Positions 34,270 to 42,287 of a stretch of 46,229 nucleotides of DNA are shown in pieces. Both the position numbers and the translations under genes were made by a program. Position 1 is the stretch's first letter. Each line of letters opens with the position of its first letter. This DNA is from Candidatus Moraniibacteriota bacterium (GTDB lineage Bacteria > Patescibacteriota > Minisyncoccia > Moranbacterales > UBA1568). The DNA is taken from positions 1-46,229 of the forward strand of contig JAAXXZ010000010.1 in the NCBI GenBank assembly GCA_013334245.1. Direction: 5' to 3'. The notes below the pieces were generated by a model. The model made no database searches and had not been told where the DNA came from. It was given only the letters and a program-made list of their open reading frames with translations.

Positions 34270-34285
34270 CGATTCCTTCCCTGGT

Positions 34286-34534
34286 ATGCATTACGTATAT
34301 ATCCTGAAAAGCGAAAGGGATGACGGATATTATATCGGAAGTTCCAGAGATCTGAAAAGAAGGAAAGCGGAGCATGATCAGGGTTTGGTTGAAGCCACGC
34401 GTCATAGAAGACCTCTCATATTGATTTATTATGAGGCGTATAGTACAAAAGAAAGAGCGCAAGAGCGAGAAAGGAAACTGAAAGATTTCGGTTCAGCGTA
34501 TAAGGGGCTATTGAAGCGGTTGGGTGAGTGTTGA
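34286..34534 (+). CDS. small GIY-YIG nuclease, tRNA-Trp-linked
   Basis: The 82-residue GIY-YIG protein is a diverged paralogue of the nuclease at 33421-33684: HYVYILKSERDDGYYIGSSRDLKRRKAEHD, then YYEAYSTKERAQERERKLKDFG. Both GIY-YIG strands, the Arg-containing helix and the downstream Glu are kept, so it looks active. It starts 16 bases after a palindrome-bearing tRNA-Trp fragment and stops seven bases before the intact tRNA-Trp, the same plan as the Tyr module. The two proteins differ at many positions, so the modules are not recent copies of each other. Confidence 0.85.
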   Translation: MHYVYILKSERDDGYYIGSSRDLKRRKAEHDQGLVEATRHRRPLILIYYEAYSTKERAQERERKLKDFGSAYKGLLKRLGEC

Positions 34535-34541
34535 AGGATGA

Positions 34542-34612
34542 GGGGGTGTCGTATAGTGGTAGTACAACGGTCTCCAAAACCGTTTGTGTAGGTTCGATTC
34601 CTACCGCCCCTG
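34542..34612 (+). tRNA. tRNA-Trp(CCA)
   Basis: Acceptor GGGGGTG (34542-34548) pairs with CGCCCCT (34605-34611), with a G-U pair at the end and one inside. The anticodon stem ACGGT/ACCGT encloses CTCCAAA (anticodon CCA), and the T arm is GTAGG-TTCGATT-CCTAC. The discriminator is G. CCA is not encoded. The sole intact Trp gene seen. Confidence 0.92.
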
Positions 34613-34767
34613 CGTGGAGAGTGCAGACATGAGACGTGAGAAATCATGTACAACGGTCTCCAATCCCGCCCTTCGCGAAGGGCTGGGCGATTCCTACCGC
34701 CCCTGCGTGGAGAGTGCGGACATGAGACGTGAGAAATCATGTACAACGGTCTGCAACCCCTGCTGGA
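34562..34767 (+). repeat. tandem units made of tRNA-Trp 3' parts plus spacer
   Basis: Unit 1 (34562-34647) starts inside tRNA-Trp at GTACAACGG and runs to AAATCAT. Unit 2 (34648-34740) repeats it with one spacer change (GCAGAC to GCGGAC). In unit 2 the stretch after CTCCAA is replaced by a 24-base palindrome (34664-34687). Unit 3 begins at 34741 and decays after about 20 bases. Units 2 and 3 are non-functional tRNA remnants. Confidence 0.88.
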
Positions 34768-34829
34768 AAAACAAAAAGACCGTTTGGATACTGTTATCTG
34801 TTGATTGGTTATTGAAGCGTAGCGTCATT

Positions 34830-34902
34830 GGCCCTATCGTCTAGCGGTTTAGGACACCACCCTCTCACGGTGGGAACAGGGGTTCGAGTCCCCTTAGGGT
34901 CA
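34830..34902 (+). tRNA. tRNA-Glu(CTC)
   Basis: Acceptor GGCCCTA (34830-34836) pairs with TAGGGTC (34895-34901). The anticodon stem CCACC/GGTGG encloses CTCTCAC (anticodon CTC), and the T arm is AGGGG-TTCGAGT-CCCCT. The discriminator is A. A terminator follows at once. Confidence 0.94.
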
Positions 34903-34906
34903 CAGA

Positions 34907-34936
34907 AAAAACGCCCCGCATTTGCGGGGCGTTTTT
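34907..34936 (+). terminator. terminator of the tRNA island
   Basis: AAAAACGCCCCGCA (34907-34920), loop TT, TGCGGGGCGTTTTT (34923-34936): a strong intrinsic terminator. Confidence 0.9.
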
Positions 34937-34942
34937 CGGTCA

Positions 34943-34971
34943 TTGATTGGCCATACCCGATATGCTATCCT
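34943..34971 (+). promoter_or_regulatory. promoter of the murL-murD fusion
   Basis: TTGATT (34943-34948), 17 bases, TATCCT (34966-34971) with an extended TGC before it. The leader is about 18 bases. Confidence 0.75.
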
Positions 34972-34995
34972 GAAGCCTCAACAGAAGCCAATATC

Positions 34996-37518
34996 ATGAC
35001 CGCATCTCCGAAAGCGAAGACTTTCGCATTCACTTCCTACGAGCTCGATCCCGAACGGAAACAGGCCGTTTTCCGGTATGAAATCAGGTTCGAAGACCGT
35101 CCGACGATGGCATTTTCGGAAACCGTCATATTCCCGAGGGAATTTTTCCTTTCCGATGTTCCTTCCGGATTGCTGAAGAACGTTCTTGCGAGCGTCCATA
35201 TCATGCTCGGTATCAGCTACTATAAACTGTATTGTCCGAAGGAAATCGTGCTTTTCGCGCCCCTTTCGGAGGATCAGGCGGATTTTTGGAACACGGTCTA
35301 CCGGAAGGGATTGGGTGAATTCTTTTTCAGGAATGGGATCGATCCGAACGGATTGATCGCGTTCCCGTTCGTGAAGGGTATCGTCGACCGGCCGCATTCG
35401 CCGAAAAAATGGAAGGACAGATCACTTGTCGGCATCGGCGGCGGAAAGGATTCGATCGTCGCCGGTGAGTTGTTAAAGGGGGGCGGGGAGGATATCACGG
35501 CTCTTCTTGTCGAGACGCAGAGGCATTCGCCGGTTTCGGACAGGGTCGTCGTAGAGATGGGGGTGCCGTCGATGCGAATCCTGCGTCTGCTTGATGAATC
35601 GCTTTTCGAAAGACATGAGGGTGCGTACAACGGTCATATCCCGATTTCGGCCGTTTTCGCCATGCTCGGATACCTCGCGGCGGTCCTGTATGATTACGCG
35701 CGAGTGGTGGTCGGGAACGAATACAGCAGCAACTTCGGAAACGTCACGTATGCCGGAGAGGAGGTGAATCATCAGTGGAGCAAATCGTCGGAATTCGAGG
35801 AACTGTTCCGGGAGTATGCGAACAGGTATCTTTCTCCGGATGTCACGTACTTCTCCCTGCTTCGCCCGTTTCATGAGATCCGTATCGCGAAGATGTTTTC
35901 GAAACATGCGAAATATTTTCCGTATTTCACCAGCTGCAACAGGAGCTTCAGGGTTCATGAGTCGAGACCTGACACGCTGTGGTGCGGGGAATGCGCGAAG
36001 TGCGTCTTCGTGTTCACGCTCCTTTCCTCGTTCCTCCCAGAAAAGGACCTTTTGCATATTTTCGGTAGGAACCTTTTCGATGACGAAAACCTGGTACCGC
36101 TCTTCGGAGACATACTCGGTTTCGGGGACATGAAGCCTTTCGATTGCGTCGGAACGTTCGAGGAGGCACGGGCGGCACTCTATCTTTCTGCTGAAAAATA
36201 CGGGGAGAGCGTCATCATGCGGACATTCCTGCCGAGAATCGGCGATGCGAGCGGTCTTATGGAGGACGTGTTCCGGTACCGGGACGCTCCCGCTCTCCCG
36301 GATCGCTACAAACTCCTCGGCATCGATAGCGTGCTGATCCTTGGGTACGGAAAGGAGGGAAGGTCGACGGAAACATATCTCAGGAGACGGTTTCCGGGAC
36401 TGAGAATCGACGTAGCTGACAAGGATTCGGATCCCGAATATCTGCAACGGCAAAGGACGTACGATCTCGCCATCAAGACTCCCGGTATACCGAAGGGGCT
36501 TCTGACGATTCCGTATACGACCGCGACCAACCTGTTTTTTTCCGAAGTCCGCAACGTGACGATAGGGATAACCGGGAGCAAGGGGAAGAGTACGACCGCT
36601 TCTCTCGCGTACGAGATGCTGAAGGGAGCGGGAAAGAAGGTCCGATTGTTGGGCAATATCGGGAACCCGATGCTCGATGCGTTGTCCGGACCTATCGATC
36701 CGGAAGAGATATTCGTCGTTGAACTTTCCAGTTACCAGCTCGACGATATACGATACGCGCCGGATATCGCGGTCGCGCTCAACCTGTTCCCCGAACATAT
36801 GACCTATCATGGCGGAATGGAGCAGTATTACGAGGCGAAACGGAATATCGTCTCGCTGCAGATGCCCGGAGACGTGTTCCTCTATGACGGGAGCGATGCG
36901 CGCCTGGTCGCGTGGGCGGAGTCGGCCGTTTCCGAAACCGCGTCGTTTTCCGATATTTCTCTTCAGGGTTTCGAGTCGCGTCTCATCGGTTCGCACAATG
37001 AAAAAAATATCCGCGCCGCGATCGCGATCGCGAGGCGGTTCGACGTTTCCGACGGGGTTATCCGGAAAACGCTCGCGGCGTTTCTTCCGTTGCGACACCG
37101 ACTCGAAAATATCGGAGCCTATCACGATATAACGTTTTACGATGACGCCATCTCAACGGCTCCGGAATCGACCATCGCCGCGCTTGAGGCCGTTCCGGAC
37201 GTCGATACCCTGTTTCTGGGCGGAGAGGATCGCGGATATGATTTTTCCGAGCTGGAACGGCGCATACGCGAGAAGGGCGTCCGGAACATTGTGCTGTTTC
37301 CCGGCAGCGGACGGAGCATGTTCCGTACGCGTGACGGATTGAACGTTTTTGAAACGAGAAGCATGGAAGACGCCGTCGCGTTCGCATACGCCCATACGGG
37401 AAAAGGGAAGGTATGCCTATTGTCCACGGCTTCGCCGAGCTACAGCCTGTGGAAGAACTTCGAGGAAAAGGGCGATCAGTTCCGGGACTGGGTCATCAAA
37501 CTTGGCAGAGAGAGATAA
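34996..37518 (+). CDS. murL: MurL-MurD fusion: UDP-MurNAc-L-Ala-L-Glu epimerase joined to a Mur ligase
   Basis: The 840-residue two-domain enzyme starts with residues 1 to about 435, which match MurL: SYYKLYCP, the nucleotide-binding GIGGGKDS at 146-153, VGNEYSSNFGNV, NHQWSKSSEFEELF, YFSLLRPFHEIRIA, FTSCNRSF, WCGECAKCVFVF and FGRNLFDD. Residues from about 440 are a complete MurD-type ligase: LILGYGKEG, GITGSKGKSTT at 524-534, VELSSYQLDD, NLFPEHMTYHG and FYDDAISTAPES. In Xanthomonas, separate MurD2 adds L-Glu to UDP-MurNAc-L-Ala and MurL then epimerises it to D-Glu. Here both steps are probably in one polypeptide, removing the need for glutamate racemase. The ATG at 34996 follows the promoter closely; the frame is open further upstream into the tRNA. 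Confidence 0.88.
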   Translation: MTASPKAKTFAFTSYELDPERKQAVFRYEIRFEDRPTMAFSETVIFPREFFLSDVPSGLLKNVLASVHIMLGISYYKLYCPKEIVLFAPLSEDQADFWNTVYRKGLGEFFFRNGIDPNGLIAFPFVKGIVDRPHSPKKWKDRSLVGIGGGKDSIVAGELLKGGGEDITALLVETQRHSPVSDRVVVEMGVPSMRILRLLDESLFERHEGAYNGHIPISAVFAMLGYLAAVLYDYARVVVGNEYSSNFGNVTYAGEEVNHQWSKSSEFEELFREYANRYLSPDVTYFSLLRPFHEIRIAKMFSKHAKYFPYFTSCNRSFRVHESRPDTLWCGECAKCVFVFTLLSSFLPEKDLLHIFGRNLFDDENLVPLFGDILGFGDMKPFDCVGTFEEARAALYLSAEKYGESVIMRTFLPRIGDASGLMEDVFRYRDAPALPDRYKLLGIDSVLILGYGKEGRSTETYLRRRFPGLRIDVADKDSDPEYLQRQRTYDLAIKTPGIPKGLLTIPYTTATNLFFSEVRNVTIGITGSKGKSTTASLAYEMLKGAGKKVRLLGNIGNPMLDALSGPIDPEEIFVVELSSYQLDDIRYAPDIAVALNLFPEHMTYHGGMEQYYEAKRNIVSLQMPGDVFLYDGSDARLVAWAESAVSETASFSDISLQGFESRLIGSHNEKNIRAAIAIARRFDVSDGVIRKTLAAFLPLRHRLENIGAYHDITFYDDAISTAPESTIAALEAVPDVDTLFLGGEDRGYDFSELERRIREKGVRNIVLFPGSGRSMFRTRDGLNVFETRSMEDAVAFAYAHTGKGKVCLLSTASPSYSLWKNFEEKGDQFRDWVIKLGRER

Positions 37519-37575
37519 CGGGAATCCCTGTTGAAATATCATCTTTCCCATCGTCGGTTTCAGGTGAAAAACGAA

Positions 37576-37611
37576 AAAGTCCATGCGGGGCGCTGCTGCC
37601 GCATGGACTTT
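37576..37611. terminator. bidirectional terminator
   Basis: AAAGTCCATGCGG (37576-37588), a 10-base loop, CCGCATGGACTTT (37599-37611). It separates murL-murD (+) from aspartokinase (-). Confidence 0.82.
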
Positions 37612-37614
37612 CCG

Positions 37615-38943
37615 CTACTTCTTCACGAACGCCTCGTAAATCGCGCGGATGGCGTCCTCCATACGCTCCGCGTCGACCCCGACGGTGATCATGAGTTCGA
37701 GAGCCCCCTGGTTAAGCATCCGGATGTTGATCCCGTTTGCTGAAAGCACGTTCGTCAGCGTAGCCAGTACTCCCGGCGCGCTGACCATGCCCTGGCCGAC
37801 AACCGTTATCACGCCGATGTTGTCATCCCTCGCAATCATGTCCGGTCTGTGTTCGATACGGACCGATTCGAGCGCGAGCGCGAGCGCGTGCATGTCGACC
37901 GTGTCCTTTTCGATGACCATCGACACGGTGTTGTTGGATCCCGGGAAGTGCTGCACGTTGATTCCGAACTCGGCCATCGTGGCCAGTACTTTTGACATGA
38001 ATCCGACCTCCTGATTCATGCCTCGTTTTCCGACCGTGACGACGATGAACCGCTTCCCGGAGAGGCCGGTGATCGAATACGGATGCCGTTCACCCTCACC
38101 CCTCTCTTTCATGACGAGTGTTCCCTCGTCGTCCGGATCGTTCGTGTTGAGGATCCGGATCGGAATGCCAAGTTCGAGTGCCGGAGTGATCGCATCCCGA
38201 TGGAAGACTTTCGCTCCGCCGTCTGAAAGCTCGAGGAGCTCACCGTGCGTCATGAATCGGATGACCTTTGCTTCCTTGATGATTCTCGGGTCTGCCATGC
38301 GGACCGGCGTATCCGACCAGTTCTCATAAAGATCCGCTCCGACGCCGTGTGCGACGACCGCTCCGGTCGTGTCCGATCCACCGCGATCGAATGTCTTGAT
38401 GCTGCTGTCCGGAAGCGAACCGTAATATCCCGGAATGACAGCTTTGCGGCATTTGAAGCTGAAGCGGCTGATTCTCACGAACGTATTTGTCTCGTCGAAC
38501 CTGCCGTCTTCGTGGAAGCGAACCAGATCCTTCGCGTCGACGAATTCGTATCCGAGCGCTTCCGCGACGATCTGCGCGTTCAGGAATTCGCCCCGGCTTG
38601 CCACATGGTCCCGAGAGGCACCATCCGTAATGGCCTGTCGTATGTCTCCGAGCAGGCTTTCGATGTCGAGTCCGAGTCCGAGATCTTTTACGATCTCCCT
38701 GAATCGTTCGGCGACCTTATTAAACTCGACTTCGAATGACTCGCTCGCCTCGTGTAGGACATGACATCCGATGAGCAGGTCCGTAATCTTCTCATCGTCC
38801 GTGCCGGCACGTTTTCCCGGTGCGGACACGACGATGTAACGCCTGTCGGGTTTTTTCCGTATGATCTCGATCACTTTCCTGATCTGCTCGGCGTCGGAAA
38901 GGCTTGACCCTCCGAATTTTGAGACGATTGGTTTGCTGTGCAT
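37615..38943 (-). CDS. lysC: aspartate kinase
   Basis: Phosphorylates aspartate, the entry to the diaminopimelate/lysine, threonine and methionine pathways. The 442-residue protein has the N-terminal kinase signature KFGGSSL at 9-15, RGGSDTTGA in the catalytic core, and two ACT-type regulatory domains at the C-terminus (about 300-442), the usual site of lysine or threonine feedback. No other gene of the pathway is in the window. In a peptidoglycan-making cell, feeding diaminopimelate synthesis is the likeliest purpose. Confidence 0.93.
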   Translation of the reverse strand: MHSKPIVSKFGGSSLSDAEQIRKVIEIIRKKPDRRYIVVSAPGKRAGTDDEKITDLLIGCHVLHEASESFEVEFNKVAERFREIVKDLGLGLDIESLLGDIRQAITDGASRDHVASRGEFLNAQIVAEALGYEFVDAKDLVRFHEDGRFDETNTFVRISRFSFKCRKAVIPGYYGSLPDSSIKTFDRGGSDTTGAVVAHGVGADLYENWSDTPVRMADPRIIKEAKVIRFMTHGELLELSDGGAKVFHRDAITPALELGIPIRILNTNDPDDEGTLVMKERGEGERHPYSITGLSGKRFIVVTVGKRGMNQEVGFMSKVLATMAEFGINVQHFPGSNNTVSMVIEKDTVDMHALALALESVRIEHRPDMIARDDNIGVITVVGQGMVSAPGVLATLTNVLSANGINIRMLNQGALELMITVGVDAERMEDAIRAIYEAFVKK

Positions 38944-38989
38944 CTTTTCCTCGCTGGTTGTTAATGGTTGCCGTATTGCTTTGTCATGA

Positions 38990-39017
38990 ACAGTAAAGGA
39001 AACCGTGGCTTTGTCAA
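38990..39017 (-). promoter_or_regulatory. promoter of aspartate kinase
   Basis: On the minus strand TTGACA (39017-39012), 16 bases, TACTGT (38995-38990). Start near 38983, leader about 40 bases. Confidence 0.68.
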
Positions 39018-39098
39018 GATTCAGGTCTCTCGCTTCGGTTTGTTTTCCCGTCCGGAAAATGATACCCTTGAGTGGTTATCATCGTGCATATCCGCCGT

Positions 39099-39809
39099 AT
39101 GGCTACGCTCATTTTCGATATAGAAACGGTCGGGGAAGACTTCGATGCGCTGGACGAGACGACCAGGGAGTCGCTCACCCGGTGGATTCGTCGCGAGTCG
39201 TCGGACGAGGCGGAATATGAGGTAGCACTCGGAACCGTCAGGGACGAGTTGGGTCTCTCGCCGCTGACGGGCGAGATCGTGGCCATCGGCATACTCGACG
39301 CGGAGCGCGATAAGGGCGCGGTCTATTTCCAGCACCCCGGAGACGAAGGGAAGACGATCGAGGACGGGGCGTTCAAATTCGAATCCATGTCGGAGAAGGA
39401 TATGCTTGCGAAGTTCTGGGAGGTCGCTGAAAAATACGATACGTTCGTTTCCTTCAACGGCCGGTCGTTCGACGCTCCGTATCTCATGATCCGTTCCGCG
39501 ATTCATGGCGTCAGGCCGGGCAAGAACCTGCTCGCGAACCGGTACGTGAACTATCAGCCGGGGAACGCGAAGCATGTCGACCTGCTCGAACAGCTTTCGT
39601 TTTACGGCGCGCTCCGCCGAAGGGGGAGTCTGCATCTGTGGACGCGGGCGTTCGGCATCGAGAGTCCGAAGGCGGGAGGGGTATCAGGGGACGATGTGGG
39701 AAAACTGTTCCATGACGGGAAGTACGAGGAGATAGCGCGATACAATTCCGAAGATCTTCGGGCGACGTCGGCACTGTATCGGAAGTTTACGGATTATCTG
39801 TCAATGTGA
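39099..39809 (+). CDS. 3'-5' exonuclease of the PolB-exonuclease-like family
   Basis: The 236-residue DEDD-superfamily nuclease has motif I LIFDIETVG at 4-12, motif II region FVSFNGRSFDAPYLMIRS, and motif III with YNSEDLRATSALY. The layout fits stand-alone relatives of the family B DNA polymerase proofreading domain (PF10108-like). It would trim single-stranded DNA ends, probably in repair; the substrate is not known. The ATG at 39099 was chosen because the catalytic strand follows directly. One base separates its stop from the next start. Confidence 0.85.
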   Translation: MATLIFDIETVGEDFDALDETTRESLTRWIRRESSDEAEYEVALGTVRDELGLSPLTGEIVAIGILDAERDKGAVYFQHPGDEGKTIEDGAFKFESMSEKDMLAKFWEVAEKYDTFVSFNGRSFDAPYLMIRSAIHGVRPGKNLLANRYVNYQPGNAKHVDLLEQLSFYGALRRRGSLHLWTRAFGIESPKAGGVSGDDVGKLFHDGKYEEIARYNSEDLRATSALYRKFTDYLSM

Positions 39810-39810
39810 T

Positions 39811-40920
39811 ATGGAACGAACCGGATCCGGACTGCGCGAAGCGCTCCTTACCGACGCCAAAACGGGACTCGAGGCATTCCGTGAGCGGATCAATCCGCTG
39901 CTTCGGGAACACTTCGACACCGTCATACACGAGACCGCGCGGGAGGACGAACTTGTCGCCGGCGCGCTCACCGAGGTGCGGGATATCATCCTGGCGGGCG
40001 GCAAACGGCTCCGCGCGGCGTTCATGTGCGCGGGATACTTCGCGGCCGGCGGGACCGACGAGGAGCGCATACTTAGCGCATCGATGAGTATCGAACTTAC
40101 CCACGCTTTCCTGCTCGTGCACGATGACGTGATCGATCGCGACGATCTCCGTCACGGGCGCCCGTCGCTCCATGCGCAGTACGCGCGCTTCGGTCAGACC
40201 GTCTTCCCGAGAGCGGAAGACGCGGCGCATTTCGGCGATTCGATCGCCATCATCCTAGGCGACATGGTCGCCGCGCTCGGGAACGACCTGATTTTCCGAT
40301 CCGGTTTTCCGAACGAGCGTATCTTCCGGGCGCTTTCCGAGCTGCAGCGCATCGTTTCCTACACCGTGATCGGTCAGGCCATGGACCTTTCGTTCGAATT
40401 CCGAAAGGATATCGGTCGAGAGGATGTCCTGCGGATGTATGAATACAAGACCGCGAAATATACGGTAGAGGGCCCGCTGACGCTCGGAGCCCTCCTGGCC
40501 GGCGGTGACGAAGAACTGATTGCCTCGCTCGGACGGTTCGCCGTTCCAACGGGAATCGCGTTTCAGATCCGTGACGATATTCTCGGTGCGTTCGGGACCG
40601 AGAAGAAACTGGGAAAACCGGTAGGCTCCGATGTGGAAGAGGGAAAGCGGACGTTGCCGGTTTTGTTCGCCTTGGAAAGGCTCGAACAGGACGGGCGCGC
40701 GGAGCTGATGCGGATACTTGACGCCGGCAGTCTTGGAAAAGGCGACCTGGAACGTTTCCGACAGATGCTTCGGGATTCGGGCGCGCTTGATTCATCGACG
40801 GATTCCATGGTTCAATTGGTGGAGGAGGCGAAGCGGTCGATAACATCGGCCGATGTTCCCGATGACGCGAAGGGATTCCTTGTATCCGTCGCCGATTACA
40901 TCTCCGAGCGGAATTTTTGA
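39811..40920 (+). CDS. polyprenyl diphosphate synthase (trans-type, GGPP-like)
   Basis: Chain-elongating isoprenyl transferase, 369 residues. The first aspartate-rich motif is LVHDDVIDRDDLRHG with GGKRLR upstream; the second is FQIRDDILGAFG, where the fifth position of DDxxD is G, as in several relatives. Product length cannot be predicted. It sits directly before uppS, so together they could make the allylic primer and the undecaprenyl carrier used in cell-wall and glycan assembly. Confidence 0.88.
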   Translation: MERTGSGLREALLTDAKTGLEAFRERINPLLREHFDTVIHETAREDELVAGALTEVRDIILAGGKRLRAAFMCAGYFAAGGTDEERILSASMSIELTHAFLLVHDDVIDRDDLRHGRPSLHAQYARFGQTVFPRAEDAAHFGDSIAIILGDMVAALGNDLIFRSGFPNERIFRALSELQRIVSYTVIGQAMDLSFEFRKDIGREDVLRMYEYKTAKYTVEGPLTLGALLAGGDEELIASLGRFAVPTGIAFQIRDDILGAFGTEKKLGKPVGSDVEEGKRTLPVLFALERLEQDGRAELMRILDAGSLGKGDLERFRQMLRDSGALDSSTDSMVQLVEEAKRSITSADVPDDAKGFLVSVADYISERNF

Positions 40921-40941
40921 TATACGACGATAGCAAACGAT

Positions 40942-41655
40942 ATGAGCGAGACGTCATCCGTCATTCCGAATCATGTTGCCATCATTCCCGACGGAAACCG
41001 TCGGTGGGCGCGCGGCCGCGGTCTTGAACCCTGGAAGGGACACGAGGAGGGCGCGAAGACCATGAAGGAACTTATCAAGGCCGCACGCGATCTCGGCGTG
41101 CGGGAGCTTTCGCTGTGGGGATCGTCGCTCGAGAATCTTAAGAAACGGCCGATCGAAGAGAGCCGCGAGCTGCTGAGGATTTATTCGGAACAGTTCCGTG
41201 AGCTTTCGGAAAGTGAAGAGTTGGTAAAGGAACAGGTGCGCGTAAGGATTATCGGCCGGTGGCGCGAACAGTTCCCGGCCTCCCTGACCGGATTGCTTAC
41301 CGAGATAGAAGAGAAGACGAAGGAGCATAGCGGACATTTCCTCAACTTCTTTCTCGCATACAGCGGAATGGACGACATGCTCCAGGCGTTCCGTTCCGTC
41401 GCCGGATCGTCGCTTCGGGCGGAAAGCATATCCGAAGTGACCGTGAAGGGGCTGCTTATGTCCCGAGAGGTCGCGCCGGTCGACCTTCTCATACGGACCG
41501 GTGGGGATGCACATCTTTCAGCCGGCTTCCTCATGTGGGAAACGGCCGATTCTCAGCTCGTTTTTTCGGAGAAGCTGTTTCCGGACTTCGGTCGCGATTC
41601 GCTGAAAGAGGCGGTCGAAGAATTCTCCGGCCGCGAGCGAAGATTCGGAAAATAA
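40942..41655 (+). CDS. uppS: cis-prenyltransferase, undecaprenyl diphosphate synthase
   Basis: Adds isoprene units in cis to form the lipid carrier for peptidoglycan and surface glycans. The 237-residue protein has NHVAIIPDGNRRWARGRG near the start with the catalytic Asp (bacterial consensus MDGNGRWA; the PDGNRR form is more common in archaeal-type enzymes). SSLENLKKRP stands where FSTENWKRP is usual, and DLLIRTGGDAHLS is near the C-terminus. Several motif changes suggest a divergent branch whose chain length could differ from C55. It follows the trans-polyprenyl synthase by 21 bases. Confidence 0.88.
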   Translation: MSETSSVIPNHVAIIPDGNRRWARGRGLEPWKGHEEGAKTMKELIKAARDLGVRELSLWGSSLENLKKRPIEESRELLRIYSEQFRELSESEELVKEQVRVRIIGRWREQFPASLTGLLTEIEEKTKEHSGHFLNFFLAYSGMDDMLQAFRSVAGSSLRAESISEVTVKGLLMSREVAPVDLLIRTGGDAHLSAGFLMWETADSQLVFSEKLFPDFGRDSLKEAVEEFSGRERRFGK

Positions 41656-41751
41656 GGCGGAAGGAAGGCATCTTTTACGTCACTGCTGGCCGGAAAGGGT
41701 GCCGGACGCCGTTTCTATGGTCGTGTCCCGTTTCCGGTCGGGAGTCGAGGT

Positions 41752-41780
41752 TTGACAAAATCCGAAGACTCTCTTACAAT
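41752..41780 (+). promoter_or_regulatory. strong promoter of the infA-ribosomal protein operon
   Basis: TTGACA (41752-41757), 17 bases, TACAAT (41775-41780): one of the best promoters in the window. Confidence 0.85.
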
Positions 41781-41786
41781 GGGTTC

Positions 41787-41914
41787 ACACAGAAAAACGG
41801 CTTCTTCACGGGCAAGGATGATGCAGCGATGCGTCTGGAATATGGATCGGTCGCCCGACGGAAGAGCTTTCTGTTTTTGCTTTGTTTTATCGGCAATCAA
41901 GAAAAAATCCCTCT
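41787..41914 (+). other. leader of the infA operon
   Basis: About 128 bases between the predicted start and infA. No Shine-Dalgarno site precedes the infA ATG. No clear hairpin or ORF stands out; regulation by a ribosomal protein is possible but not visible. Confidence 0.4.
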
Positions 41915-42139
41915 ATGGGAAATACGAAAGACGTGATCCGGATGGAAGGCGTTGTTGCCGAGTCCCTTCCGAGCGCGACCTTCAAGGTCAAGCTCGAGAA
42001 TGGGCACGAGGTGCTTGGTCATATCTCCGGGAAGATGCGTGTCCACTACATCAGGCTTCTGCCTGGTGACAAGGTCATCATCGAAATGAGTCCGTACGAT
42101 CTCTCGAAGGGGAGGATTGTCCAGAGGTTGCGGCAATAA
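41915..42139 (+). CDS. infA: translation initiation factor IF-1
   Basis: The 74-residue OB-fold protein binds the ribosomal A site during initiation. It shows [36 protein letters not shown] and [21 protein letters not shown], covering the full family. The start at 41915 gives [12 protein letters not shown], near the usual N-terminus. First gene of a run that matches the infA-rpmJ-rpsM-rpsK-rpsD-rpoA-rplQ order found in many bacteria. Confidence 0.96.
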   Translation: MGNTKDVIRMEGVVAESLPSATFKVKLENGHEVLGHISGKMRVHYIRLLPGDKVIIEMSPYDLSKGRIVQRLRQ

Positions 42140-42168
42140 GCGGTTGACAGGCTATACGAGAAAACGAT

Positions 42169-42282
42169 ATGAAAGTGAGAGCATCCGTGAAAAAGATTTG
42201 TGCCAACTGCAAAATTGTCCGCCGGCGGGGCAAAGTGTTCGTCATCTGTACGAACCCGAAGCATAAGCAGCGACAAGGGTAG
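42169..42282 (+). CDS. rpmJ: 50S ribosomal protein L36
   Basis: The 37-residue zinc-binding protein reads [15 protein letters not shown] with C11 and C14, then C27 and H32 in [12 protein letters not shown]. It starts 29 bases after infA. Confidence 0.95.
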   Translation: MKVRASVKKICANCKIVRRRGKVFVICTNPKHKQRQG

Positions 42283-42287
42283 CAGAG

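Noticed and set aside
34562-34767. CRISPR array or repeat origin at the tRNA-Trp repeats
   Set aside because: The units are tRNA fragments plus a constant spacer; only two and a part are present and no cas genes are near.
34613-34995. secE expected after rpmG and tRNA-Trp
   Set aside because: Only tRNA remnants, tRNA-Glu, a terminator and a promoter are present; no SecE-like frame exists.
35473-37125. 550-residue antisense open frame under murL-murD
   Set aside because: It lies wholly inside a clear two-domain enzyme on the other strand and has no family pattern.
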